Origin: Branchiostoma lanceolatum
Taxonomy: Eukaryota > Chordata > Leptocardii > Amphioxiformes > Branchiostomatidae
DNA: 64,000 nucleotides
NCBI RefSeq assembly: GCF_035083965.1
Contig: NC_089738.1
Location: 13,108,734 to 13,172,733, forward strand
Direction of reading: 5' to 3'
Under the pieces are notes generated by a model. That model saw only the letters and a list, made by a program, of their open reading frames with translations, did not search any database and was not told the DNA's origin. Every line of letters starts with the position of its first letter. Position 1 is the stretch's first letter. Below, piece after piece: positions 37,201 to 49,100 of this stretch. The position numbers and the translations under genes were made by a program.

Positions 37201-40200
37201 GTATACTACTAGCAAAATGCTCATATACAAAACTCCTCTCTAGATATGAGTTGATTCTGTAAGCCAAGACTGGTTCTGCAGAATAAAATACTTACCGTGT
37301 GTTCACCACTCAGATCCTGTACCAGTCTTAGCTGGTCAAACTCGTATGGACCCTTGTTACTGGAGGAAGACTTGATCTGAAAACAGGAGATATTTGCTTT
37401 GGGTACCCAGTGATGTAGTGGTAAAAGGAACAAGGAGAAATAATAAGATATCTACTTCACAACTTTATAGCACTGGAATGCTTGGATGCATCTTTGTTTC
37501 TGCTGCCAATTTGGTATCCCTATTTAATTTGCATCTTGGCAAATCATAGCTCAAGCTTTTAGTCCAGAGAAGAGAATACCAGAAGAATATTTGAAAACCT
37601 CCGGAAAAAAACAAAATTACTGTGTGCTCTTGAGGGACAATCCATTGAAATGTAAATGGAGACACCAGAGTGGCAGCCAGCTCCTGCAAGCTTCAATAAC
37701 ATGGTAAGTGAGTGAAACTTACTCTATAATAATACCAACAACAAGTGTCCTAGTCTTGGATGTTACATGACTTTTTCTTAGCATGAAAGTTCATGTGAGT
37801 TGGAGAACAATTTATTTCTCAACATGAATTATTCTTACCTTGATGGTTCTGGTGTCTGTCTCATCATCACTGGAAGAGCTGTCTTCTCCAGCAAACACCT
37901 CGTCTTTGATCTCCTTGATCTTACTGACTGACTTCTCCACCGCTTTCCCAAACAGCTTCTTTAGTTGTTTCCTGAGAAGAACATACACAAAGTCAGTGAC
38001 TTCGGTCTTGAAAGTAGTGAAAGTTGCTGGGATTATTTGCCTGGCTCTTTACTGTGAATATGAGCACTTTTGTTTTGTGACTCACTTGCGTAGTCAGTTC
38101 TGGTGTTCAACCTTTGAATGTAGGATCATCATCATGGGAAGTATGATTGTAAAGTTTAATACACAAGCTTTCCACTAATACTATATACTATACAATGGAT
38201 AAAGCCACAAAGGAGAAATGATTGATCAGATCCAAGTTTCTCAACATTTTCTGTTTGAACTTAGTTGAATTTTTCCCTAAGGTTGCATGTGATGACTTAC
38301 GTTCCCTTCTTTAACTTCTCCTCAGCTTGGTGCATGGTCTTCCCCCGGTCAGACTGCCCCTCCACACTCTCTGTGTCTGAGTCATCCTTGTTCAGGCTGT
38401 TATTACTGCACAAACACACACAAAATTATAGCCACAATAGGAATGTAGATGTAAGATAGAAATAACAAGGTCTATTGACTTTTTCTGAGTAGTCATCAAA
38501 CCATTATAAGCCGGAGCTATATATTTCTTTTTTTTTTCTGACTGACATTAATAATGGGGGAGCTTCAGGCATAAGCCTCAGGTGTCAAACTTCTGCACGT
38601 AAAAGAACCCAACACACTTATTGAGGTGGCCCAGTGTGCTTGGCTGAAAATGCAAGCTGTAACAAAGCCAAACTGCGCTATCAACTACATGTACTTGAAA
38701 AGGCATCAAGCTTCACCTCAATTCTTGATCTGTATCTAAATAGCCGGTATGACCGCCCTTTGGTGTTAACACACCAGCTTCGCAGGCATGTGGCATGGTA
38801 CTGGTAGCAGCTGGTTGTACCTGACACATCTAAGTGACCTTTCTACATCTAACTTTGTTAGTGTTACTTAATCTTGTGTATTGTAAGTCAAATGTGGATG
38901 ACTGCTTCATCTTTTTTAAAAGTCATCTTTAACTGTACGTACCTGACATATTCCTTGGTCCTCCTGATGATGTGTAAGGACAGGGGGTTCATACATTTTG
39001 GCAGCTTGTCCTCTGCTTGACTCAATGGAACCAGCTCTCCCGTATCCAAGTTCTTAATCATGACCTGCTCCAAGATTTCCTATAACAAAGGAGGAGAACA
39101 AAAATATAATATAAGACAACCACATTCTTTTTCTCCAAGTAGCATGAGAATTTAAAAGGGATGCATGGCAGCTTTTTGCTGCCACTTAAACATTTAGAAG
39201 ACTTGAAATTTGTTTTAGACATTAGCAGATGCACAACAATGGCCCTATTACGTTTTATGTTGCAAAACTTTGGACAACCTTGTTCATCATAGGATTAGCA
39301 CAAAAAAACTCTTCCAAACTCTTCTCTCCCTTTACCTCATCTGTGAGTGGTCGTCCTGAAGCGGACCTGAGACGGGGCAAAGCGGGGCTCTCTTTTTCCC
39401 TAGCAGCAGCGCTAGCAGTAGCTGCCTCCGCAGGTTTGAAACTTGTCTCTGCCTTGTTGTCCGCAGGTGAAGTCGGAGGGGTGGGCTCTGCCTTAGTGGA
39501 CTCATCATCATGCTAGAGCACACAGAAGCAAAGTTAGAAGATTCAAAATCAGTGAATAAAAACCATATGGGGAATATTCCCTGCATGAGATACCTGGCCA
39601 GGAGTCTAAATAAACTTTCTGTTTGTTGATGTTTCTGTTATCATTGAAGACCACAGGTTACTTTGTCAAACTGTGACAAGTGTTATAACAATTTCTGTTT
39701 ATATACAGGTACCTGTACCTTAAAGGAAAGCACCACAAGATCTTGAAACCATTATTTTCCAGTAGTTTTCATATTAAAACGTTGAAAAATTATTTTTTTT
39801 AACATTAGTCCGCCTATATTTACCCTGTACCGGTGCCCGATGTTATGTGTGTAGAACACATCCCAAGAGATAAGGGTTTTTAACATAGTTTTACCTGAAT
39901 CTTGACCAAGGTTGAGCCACTGGTTGCCCCCTTCATGTCCAGTGACCGCTCTAACTCCTTAGTCAGACTCTCAATAGCCTCAGATGTTGGGGTAAGGAGA
40001 CCCTTGGGTTCTTCCTTCCCTCCTTCAACTAGGGAAGACGGGGTAGGAGTTTCTTGGGCCTGCAAGAAAAAGTGATTAATAGAAAATCTAAGAAATACTA
40101 AGATCATTATTGTTATATGTCTACATTTGATATATTCAAAAACATACACTTTACATGAAAGATAACCTTTCGTAGCCTAACTTACAAATATACATAGCAA

Positions 40201-42579
40201 GACTACATTAGAACAACAGGAAAGTATACATCATTTGCAAGGGACAAAATGTTGGTGCAACATTGGCCAAACATCCAACAGAAACCATGATGATTCTATT
40301 GTAACTACAAAGTCAATGTACGAGACAACAACTCCTGTAAATGCTTAAACACACACTGTAACTTAAGACAAGTACATGTGTGCTGGTGAATGGTTAAAAG
40401 ATGTCTAGTTATTGACAGTCGACTTTGCCACTGATTATTGATAAAAACAAACGATTCACCAGCCAGGCTGATTGCATGGGATCTGGGACACTGCTAGGCT
40501 TATCTTTAATCTTTCTTTCTTTATTTCGGGTATAAAAACAAACCCATAGGAACACAATACATATTTAAAAGAGCTATAGGCTTAACACAAACACCAAATG
40601 ACAAACAAACATAAAGAGGTTTAAACCAAAACTAGATGCACAATGTTAATTATTATCATATTAACATACTTCATTTTCTGGGGTTTCATTTGCTGATTTC
40701 TTCTTCTGTCTTCTGGGCGGGGCCACAGGTGGAGGGGGGCGTGGCGGAGGCACCTTAAGACTACCAGGTCTCTCCTTACTCACTGCTACAATGTCAGGTT
40801 TAGTACTAGCAACTATATCTGGTTCTACAGTCATTGTTTTGGGTTCATCGTCAACAGTTTCTTCTTTCTTGTCGGTTGACTCAAGTATCTCCTGCGCCTT
40901 TTCTTTCTCTTTTTCAACTTTTTGCTCTAGGATGGTTTCTACTTCAGAATCTGCTTGCATTTCAGAGATGTCTTTTGTTGATTTGAAGCCGTCCCCTGCT
41001 TCTGGGGTTGGACTTGGGGTTGGGCTTGGTGTCGGGCTTGGAACACATTCTTCACTTGTATCCTTCTCAACAGGATCAGGTTGTGTTTCTGGGTCCACAG
41101 TAGCTTCAGGAGGTTCCTCGCTGGTTTGAACTGGGTTAGCATCAATGGGGACCTCTTCAGAACCGGTTTCGTCCGGTTGGGGACTGTCTCCCGCGTGCTC
41201 TTCTTCTTCTTCCATCTGTCTTCTCATGGCAAGCAGACGTTTTCTTCTCCTTTCATTTTCCTCCAACTGCTTTTCCAGTTCCTATGCGAATTAAAGGAGA
41301 ACAATGCTGTGTTAAATAGCTGGTTTAATTCTAGCACCCTTAGTACAGTTAACATTATAAAATAGTCCGGACACAGATGAGATAGATTAAGTAAGTTAAA
41401 CAACAGTCACTTCAACCTTTTTACTTTTATAGATGCCTTTAAATTTTTAGTGATTTAATTTTGCGGTTAGGAGAAAATGGAGTGTTCTTAGTTTGCAGTG
41501 AACGTTTAGAGAACCATGAACATAAAGCCATTGCAAATATTTCAAGAATTACAGTACATGTACATGTACACACCAGTATCCTTTGTACTACACTTGTTCC
41601 CAAAAATACTTTTCACATTCATACCTCCTGTTCTTTCTTCTTTCTTTCTTCTTCTTCTTTTCTCTTTCTCTCCTCTTCTTCCTTAGCTTTCCTGTCTCGT
41701 TCTTTTCTGGCAATTTCATTCTGTTCTTCCTGTTTCTTTGACAGCTGAGGAACTTCCGGCTTTTGAGCTCCATCCACTTTCTGTTGATTCCTGTTAACAA
41801 TACAAGGGACATGTTAACTTATGTGCCTATAATTTACATTCTTTTATACATGTACACATGTACAAGCTTGAGGTGTGTGGATGGCTAGAATTGAATGAAC
41901 CATATGGATCATGACATGACTGAAAATACAGTTGGAATTGCTGATTTGTTTGCTTCATTACATGTCAATGATATGACATTCCTTACATTTCTATACATTT
42001 TACTGTCATCCAAAGCATTGCATTGTTATCTTAATCTGTTTTACCTTTTATGATGCAACTGAGTTCATTTGCTTGCAAATTATTGTAAGATTGTATTTCT
42101 CTTAAAACAGGATTCCTGGCTTCATGTAAATTGTGTTTCTTTAAGACTTGACCAAAGATATCTACTTCTGTATGCGGTACCAGTGCTGTAACGGAAACCC
42201 GAGACTGACTTCCACACCTCAGTTATAACGGTTCATGCAAATCACCCCCCTCCCGACAGCAACGCAAGGTTTGCCAACATAACATATACCGTATACCAAA
42301 TATGTAAACAACACAACAAACGCAAAACACTTCTTTAAACCAATCACTTCAGTTCTTAGACTTACTACACTTAGAACGTCAAATTGTGCCGGACAGCTGA
42401 GATGCTGTCTGAACGGAAACAACACGGAAAACAATCTGATAAATTTGGTAGAGGACAAAGTCAAACCGGCCCTGCCCACCCAAGTGTTCGGATGACGTTT
42501 ACCTCTGTGCTGGACTTTGCGTCAGGGAAACGTTTTCTTTCGCGTCGTAGAACTCCTCATCATCGCTTTCTGACGACAT
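31283..42579 (-). CDS. WDR44: WDR44 (Rab11-binding WD-repeat protein, rabphilin-11)
   Basis: Twenty coding exons in transcript order: 42579-42503, 41790-41625, 41281-40670, 40059-39895, 39512-39336, 39079-38943, 38405-38301, 37971-37839, 37376-37296, 37008-36964, 36819-36793, 36528-36462, 36009-35930, 35000-34866, 34340-34218, 33785-33594, 33060-32959, 32715-32600, 32187-32060, 31704-31283. Phases close to 1029 aa (human 913). The N-terminus [11 protein letters not shown] is the conserved FFAT-like stretch. Residues 27-110 are a Glu/Lys-rich coiled coil. EPDIVAST and a proline-rich SH3-target region ([16 protein letters not shown]) end near residue 280. [10 protein letters not shown] and [14 protein letters not shown] follow. 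The WD propeller runs from about 540 to 950, with RTFF-free motifs such as [20 protein letters not shown] and [13 protein letters not shown]. The family links Rab11 recycling endosomes with ER contact proteins. The last 80 residues form a proline-rich extension absent from human WDR44. Confidence 0.97.
31974..32054. mobile_element. TTAA-ended piggyBac-like MITE, copy 4 (WDR44 last intron)
   Basis: Begins TTAACCTTCATCAC, contains tttggcacccaattccctat and gttacagagttaggcagcag, and ends GTGAAGGTTAA. It ends 5 bp before the exon 19 donor. A degenerate relative is at about 33910-33975. Confidence 0.7.
33202..33445. repeat. Degenerate dispersed repeat, possibly tRNA-derived SINE
   Basis: tgtggtcttgtggttaggtt resembles a tRNA A-box head. 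Later parts (gaaaagagtaggggacc, gtggatcaaac) are shared with 45902-46035; aagaacccaccatacttatt is shared with about 38600-38622. Confidence 0.4.
35055..35330. repeat. Dispersed repeat with GTCACAC start (copy in WDR44 intron)
   Basis: cccgtcacacatagtcggcc, gttgggagttggt, gttgcctactagt and gggaaagtcatatt recur at 51048-51335. Parts also occur at 1030-1240. In the 51048 copy the far end reads aaaatgtgtgac, so the ends are inverted (gtcacac). Confidence 0.55.
37134..37165. repeat. TAC trinucleotide microsatellite
   Basis: About eight tandem tac units, with a shorter run at 37188-37210, in a WDR44 intron. Confidence 0.8.
38740..38880. repeat. Degenerate dispersed repeat (copy in WDR44 intron)
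   Basis: agccggtatgaccgccctt, gcaggcatgtggca, cagctggtt and acatctaac segments are shared with 54950-55150 and, in part, 3806-3975. Family not recognised. Confidence 0.45.
41440..41556. mobile_element. TACTGTAAA-family element, partial copy 4
   Basis: tttagtgatttaattttgcggttaggag and ...gcaaatatttcaagaattacagta match the family interior and right end. It lies in WDR44 intron 2. Further degenerate pieces occur at about 46715-46934, 48310-48385 and 50266-50350. Confidence 0.55.
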
Positions 42580-43171
42580 CTTGGATCCTTACAGGTTTTA
42601 TTATCTACCAGCGACTTCTGAGTGTTCACAGATAGTTAGAATTGGAGAGAAAAGCGGTTATTTCGACCCAAAGTGTTGACAAGATTGGCCAATCTTCCAT
42701 CCCCGGCAGCCATATTTGGTTTTGAAGTCTCGCACTCCAAGGCAAACGAGACTTCACTAAAAATCGGAAAAAATATGCACCAAAACGTTTTCATAGCAAC
42801 TGATAAAATAGATCGAATTTTTTCTGATCATATGTCAATTTTCATATTGTGATTTTGACAAAAATGATTATATATCTTTAAAAAATATATTGTAGCAGGT
42901 GACCTCACTGCGAGATTTCACGAGACTTTCAATATTTTCATCCGAAACAAGTCGAGATTTTTCGTGATTGCAGGGTTTTCGCGACACTCGCATTTTTGGA
43001 CGCTAGGATAGAAGTCTTACTATTCTATTTCTTGAGATTTGGTCCAAATTTGAGGAGACTGAGAGGTTTAAGAAGCGAGTTGTTTCAGATTTATCTTCCC
43101 GAAATTTGGAAATCCCCGAGGGAGTCAGACGACATCTCCGCACCCAACCCAGGATTCCCCGCGAGTCCAAG
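42580..43171. promoter_or_regulatory. Bidirectional promoter interval of WDR44 and FXR
   Basis: The start codons at 42579 (minus) and 43172 (plus) face away from each other with 592 bp between them, leaving room only for two 5' UTRs and a shared promoter. There is no obvious TATA box. Several CGAGA/TCTCG-type motifs occur (about 42730, 42909, 42953). There is no CGG trinucleotide tract of the kind found in the human FMR1 5' UTR. The FXR start sits in CCAAGATGGAGG, close to a YY1-type element. Confidence 0.6.
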
Positions 43172-46100
43172 ATGGAGGATCTTACTGTGGAGGTGTGCGG
43201 TCAGAACGGCGCGTTTTACACGGTAAAAACTACCCATTTCTTCCCATTTCCACCGACTATTTTACTCAGATAACGTGATACATCACGTCTAGACAATGTT
43301 TATTCCAAAATCTGACCGAGTCAGTCCCCGGTTTAAGTAGTTTTGTTGATGTTTTCAAGGGGGATGGGGCGAGGGCGCCAGACGTTCACTGGGGATAGCA
43401 GGGCATGACAACCGTTCCTGATTCTGATTTTATTCTCTATCTTCATAGTAAATTCCTTAAAGTCAGTGACATTTTCTGTAACTTCTTCTAGGTTTAAAGG
43501 GTAATAATATTTTGTGTTCAGATTTTGGAATTTTGAAAGCACATCCTTGCATAACTGTGAACATCATCACCATCATGTACTAGGAGACTGACAGCGACTG
43601 GTGTGTGACCAAATATAACCGAATCTAAAAATACTTGCTTGGAAACCCTAGTAGAGTGTAAGACCCAAGCCACAAGATCTAAACGTTTAAAAAGGTTATT
43701 CATGGCTAAATGTTGTCAGCTACAGTCATCAGTAGGGTGTGTCACCACGTAGCCATGCCCTTTTGAGATATAATTTGGCACGGGATGGAAAAGTCATTTA
43801 AGATACCATTTATAAAGAGGCATTGCTTTGGAGTTTTGAATTTCATGTGTTGTACTATATAACATGCCGTGGATGTTGTGTAACACTAATAGTGGTCAAA
43901 ATTTCATTCAGACTAATTACATAAAGTGCAATCACATAGAATAACCCTTTCTCGCATTCAGTTGTAGTCACTTGGTATGTACATGTAACGTTAAAATGAT
44001 AAGCAGAATATCACACCGATTTTTTGCTGAGGTCATGTGTAAGTTCAAGGTTTTTCTCTTTACATGATAATCATCTTTTAATGTTTTGGCCCAGTATTTG
44101 GACAGGTACCAAATATGCTGTTCATAGCACATACCAAGCACTGTCCCAAAATATAGTCCATAATATCATTTGTCACACTGTAGATTGTAGCTATGTGTAC
44201 ATTTTTCATGAATAACATAACGATAATTATTATACCTTTCTCTTGGAAAATATATAAATTCACAATGTACTTAGTTTTTTTCCATTTAACTTGTGCTAAA
44301 TGCTGCACGATATATGTGTACTTTGTTCTGTAAACTTGATGATTATCAAGTTCATTGCCATGATAAAAATATTCTAATGACAGGTCATATCCTTGGTCAT
44401 GTGAGGACAGTGGTGTTTTTTTTAGTTTATTAGATTATATTGTAGTTTGGTCGATAATTGATCTTAGGCTTTTGTATCTTTTCAAGTTCGATGTTAATGT
44501 AGGACAAAAAACATTACAGAAACGTAGAGTACGGTAGACACTGAGACAGACAGAATTTTTGTTTTCCTGATTTATGTGCCCAGAAGCACTTTGTTTAGTT
44601 GGCTACAGATCGAAGAATTCATGTCAAACGTTTGAAACGTATGAATTTTCCAGGTACGTAGATGAACTGAAACTGAATTGTCTATAGAAATGAATCTTCA
44701 TGAAAAGGACAAAACATACTACAATGTAGTATGTTGCCTTTACCCTGCTATATTTACCATCTTATGCAACCTATAATTTAATTGTTGCGTAAAATGCTTC
44801 AGCTGTTATTCTCGTCATATTCATCATTAGGAGGTCCGAGTGTGTTTTTCCAGCCTTCACATGAAGGGGTGAACATTCTTGAATATTGCATATGGAAGCA
44901 AAAATAGTGGGTAGAGATTTTTCACAACGACTTAATCAATGAATAGCAGCGAAACAGATGGACACCACAAGTCATGACGCAAAATCGTCTTGTGACATTA
45001 ATATTGTTTAGGGCTGCTTTAGTTTTGCAACATGGGACCCCATGACGTCACGTACGTCTGTGTGTGTTTGTAAAGGAATGCTTTATCGGAGACCATTGAT
45101 TGCAACTGACTGATTGCCCTAGAGCAAATGCCACTGCCAGAGTAGATTTATGCAATGTAGTCGATGATTATGTGCACTGAAGACAGTGCTAGTACATGTT
45201 TGTTTGGAGAGATGCGACAGGCTGACAATACAGAATCATTGATTCACCAGCTGTTGATGGCAATATGTGGCCAGGTTGCAGCTGAAATCTACATGTACTA
45301 CCAGTACTACCACTATGGCCCAAATTACACACACGTTTTTGAGTTGACATGGAGTCGACTCAGGACTGAACAAGAGAGCCTGAACAAGAACCATAGGGCC
45401 AAAACCCCTGACACACCGCCCGAGTTGACTCAGGAAACTTGTGTATAAATCAGGCCATTGTCATGATCACTGCTCTCCACAAGTAACATCCATGGTCATT
45501 CTTAATTTCTCACCAAGTGCCACAAAGCAAAACACATACATTGTAGAATCCATTCATATTGGATTACGTACACATAATTGGATAGCTAGGTCACCAAATC
45601 ACATCAGCAGTTATCTTTTCAAACATTTTATTTCAGAATACAAATGTATTTGATGTAGCTGTCTTAAAAATGCATCTGAAATACTATCTGTTCTTCCTTT
45701 TGTAAACTTTGTAAATCTGTAATGAAATGGCTTTTTGGTACATTAAGGCAAAGAATCTGTTGCCCAATATTACTGTCATCACAAGCTGTCCTTGAATACC
45801 AGTATTCCATTTGCACATCAATTGGAAGGTTAAAGTATATGAAATGGCATTAGAATTAGTCTAGCACTTGCTGACTGGCCTTGTTTCTTTTACTGCAATG
45901 TTGCAAGATTGCCTAGTGGTCGGGGTTGTTGAGTACAAGCTAAATGTTACTGGCTCATTGAAAAAGAGTAGGGGTCCTTCCCGATGCAAGTGGATCAAAC
46001 TTTGGTCTAGTCACTTGGTTGACATGTTGAAAAGATGATAGGCACCTGTTCTGTCAATCCTGCCACAAATATGTGATAAATCTTAACAGATAGATAGATA

Positions 46101-49100
46101 CATTTACATATGCAAACTAAATCACTCGAAGTTAATAAAGCAGCTTTCACTCATAACTTGCATACAAGATTGGTATGCTTACTTATAACTTACAAATACA
46201 AATCAATAACCTGCTCTTGTTTTTTTTCAGGCTTTTATAAGAGACATCCATGAGGAGGAGGTGACAGTAGCTTTTGAGAATGAGTAAGTATAAGTACCTT
46301 AACTTACATAAATATACCTGTAGTTGCATGTTGATAAAGCTAAAAGGGTCATCATAACCTTTTTATTACATGTATAATGCAGTTGCTAACCAACTGTAGT
46401 TTTCATAAAGAGCAAAACAAGAATAATGCCTAGCGGATATTGGAATTTACACCAAAGTTTCCAGTTCCCTAGACACAGATTTTAATCAGGACAAAATGAA
46501 ACACTTTTTGGTTAAAATATAAAAAATGATATGCATTATATTGCAATATTCTGCATGCCAGTCATATTTTTTTGTATAAATCTGTAGGATTTAAAACTTC
46601 CACAGATATCCATTTGTGTCAGTTGAAAAAAATCCATTCATACATTTTCTGACAATTCATTTGAATTAAGCAAATTACACTACATTTGTGTGTACATGTG
46701 TAATATATAAGTTAGTTGTAAATCCATTTATTTTTTGGTGGGGGACTTAATTTCATGTTTCGGGGGGCAAAGGTGGTTTTCGTGGTGTTTTCAGTTTGTG
46801 GTTAAACATTTCTGCACTAGTATAATCTATAATTGTGATAAATTAGAATTGCATGTTTGCAGTGTCATGATTTTGCGGTTGAGAGGTCACCGCGAAAATA
46901 AAACTGTTGCCAACATTTCGAAATGTACACTACCTACCTTTTCCCTAAATAACCGGAAGAAGGAAGGTCAGTGACTTTCTATCGTTGCCCGGTATTGACG
47001 TTGCCACACAAGCATCTATAAGATAATGTCTTTACCACTTTCAATGAGTGGGGCCAAAATGGGGAAGTGAATGTAAAGCCTCTGGCTTAATTTAGCCGCA
47101 GGAGTGCATTCACTGGCTGTTTCCCATTTCTAGCATGTTCAGATGATGATCAAAAATATAAATCTTGATGGGAATGATCACAACACATGTCTGTACGAAT
47201 GCTACATGGCAATGAAGCTCGTTGAATTCAGTCATTATTTGTTCAAATTGTATATGCTTATAGAAAATGAATGTACTTTTATAATCTACAGTGAAAATTT
47301 GGCACCACCATTTTTGTTTGCCACATGTCAAGATCCAGACAACCAAGGAAACATGGTTTTCATTATGTCAACAATTTTTTCCAAATTTACTGTAAAAGTG
47401 TGGAATCAGTCCTATTTTCATGGTAGTTCAGGGACAACTACTGATACCTATTTTGGTACAATTTCAGGAAGTATTCTTATGTACACTGAACATGTATTAA
47501 CTTGAAAAGATTGGTTGTCAGGCACTGTTTCCATATTGTTTGTTAAGCCCTTTGTATGTACATGTAACTCAGGAATATAATCTGTAGATTGACCACAATC
47601 AAACAGCATCCAGAAAAGTCAAGAAAATATCCTTAAAATAGATAAGTGGGCATGTATTTATCCCCCCATCTATTGACAGCTGATATTCATGTGATTCAAT
47701 TCTTGAATTCCTCACCCTACAAATACAGGACAGGTATTCAGTACAAATTCTCAGACTATTCAAAGCCAGTCTAGGCCTGTCCTATAAGCTATGCAGTCAT
47801 GAAATATCACTTAACAGACAAGGACTGACCCTTTGATTCAAATATAGAATGCATATCCTTGGCTTCGGAGCCTGTATGAATTCCAATCTTCCTCCAGGGG
47901 TCTGATTAGCAATCATATATCCCAACCTTTCCAAATCCAGACAAATCACAAATGTATAGGATGAACAAGATTCCACTACTTCTTTCTTAGATTTTGAAAT
48001 CTAAGCCTGCTAAGAAATAAGTAAAAAATGTTTTACATAGAATCACCATTTATTGCTATAAATATGATGTCACAGACTATAGACAGTGAACATGTGGTCA
48101 TCACATGCAATATTGTTGTTTCATGTTGTTTAATGCTTGGCTGCAGGGAAAGAATGTCATACCAAACACCTGGCACAGATTCAATACCACCTATTAGTCC
48201 AATTACAATTTATGTAAAAACTTGCTTGCCTCATGTGGCAGGATATACATGTACATGTATCCATCAGTGGATTTTGGAAAGTACAGATGTATTTGCTTAT
48301 TGTGCTGTGTACTGTACATTCATTCATTTTCGTGGGGCGAAAATATAACCCACTGTGAACATGGAAAGATTTACGATAAATGTAATAATGATTGACTAAT
48401 GTTGCTAGAAATTTGTAAATTTGAATAACCAAGGCAAGACCCAACAACTTGACCACAAAGAATAATAATCCATCTTCTTCTTTCTTCCATCTATTTTCAG
48501 CTGGCAGCCGGAGCGCAAAGTTCCGTTCAACGACGTGCGACTTCCTCCGACCCCCGTAGACGATTACGAACCTCAGGAGGGAGATGAAGTGGAGGTACAT
48601 GTATGTGCAAAGTGATGATCCTTCGCTCTGCAAATAACGTTCTTCACTTCAGGTTTTCAACTTCAAGGGCACCATGTTTAAAGCCCACTTTAAAAATGGT
48701 GTAAACCGGCTTCTCTGCTTAGTTAGTGTTTAGCACATAAACATGGGAAAGAGTATGGCTCTTAAACATACACTACTACCCCTGCTGTAGTGCTTGCACA
48801 ATTGTGTGGCCCAAGGGTAATAGAAATGGAGATGGGCTCCTCTCATCATACACTTATCCTCTTATGCCAGGCCTACCGCTTGTACTTGTCGATCAAAGGC
48901 CCTACCATATCGGTCTGACATTCATGCTTCTCCCTGCATTGGCACTGGCCATTCGCCAGCCAATCAGATACTGCCCCTCCTGTTTAGAGGGAAAGTTACC
49001 AGCATTATTCATTGCTTAACATTTGCAATTGACCAACAGGGTCCAAAGTATAGCAGGTCTTCTAATATAGCATTCTTTTTGGAAACAACTCTAGAAACCG

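Noticed and set aside
45164..45448. 95-codon open frame in FXR intron 1
   Set aside because: No acceptor or donor placing it in a transcript and no recognisable family; probably chance.
45908..45960. tRNA gene candidate
   Set aside because: Only an A-box-like stretch is visible. No cloverleaf, B box or terminator, so it is kept as a possible SINE remnant.
48181..48633. 150-codon minus-strand frame overlapping FXR exon 3
   Set aside because: It is antisense to a well-supported exon and its composition is not protein-like.
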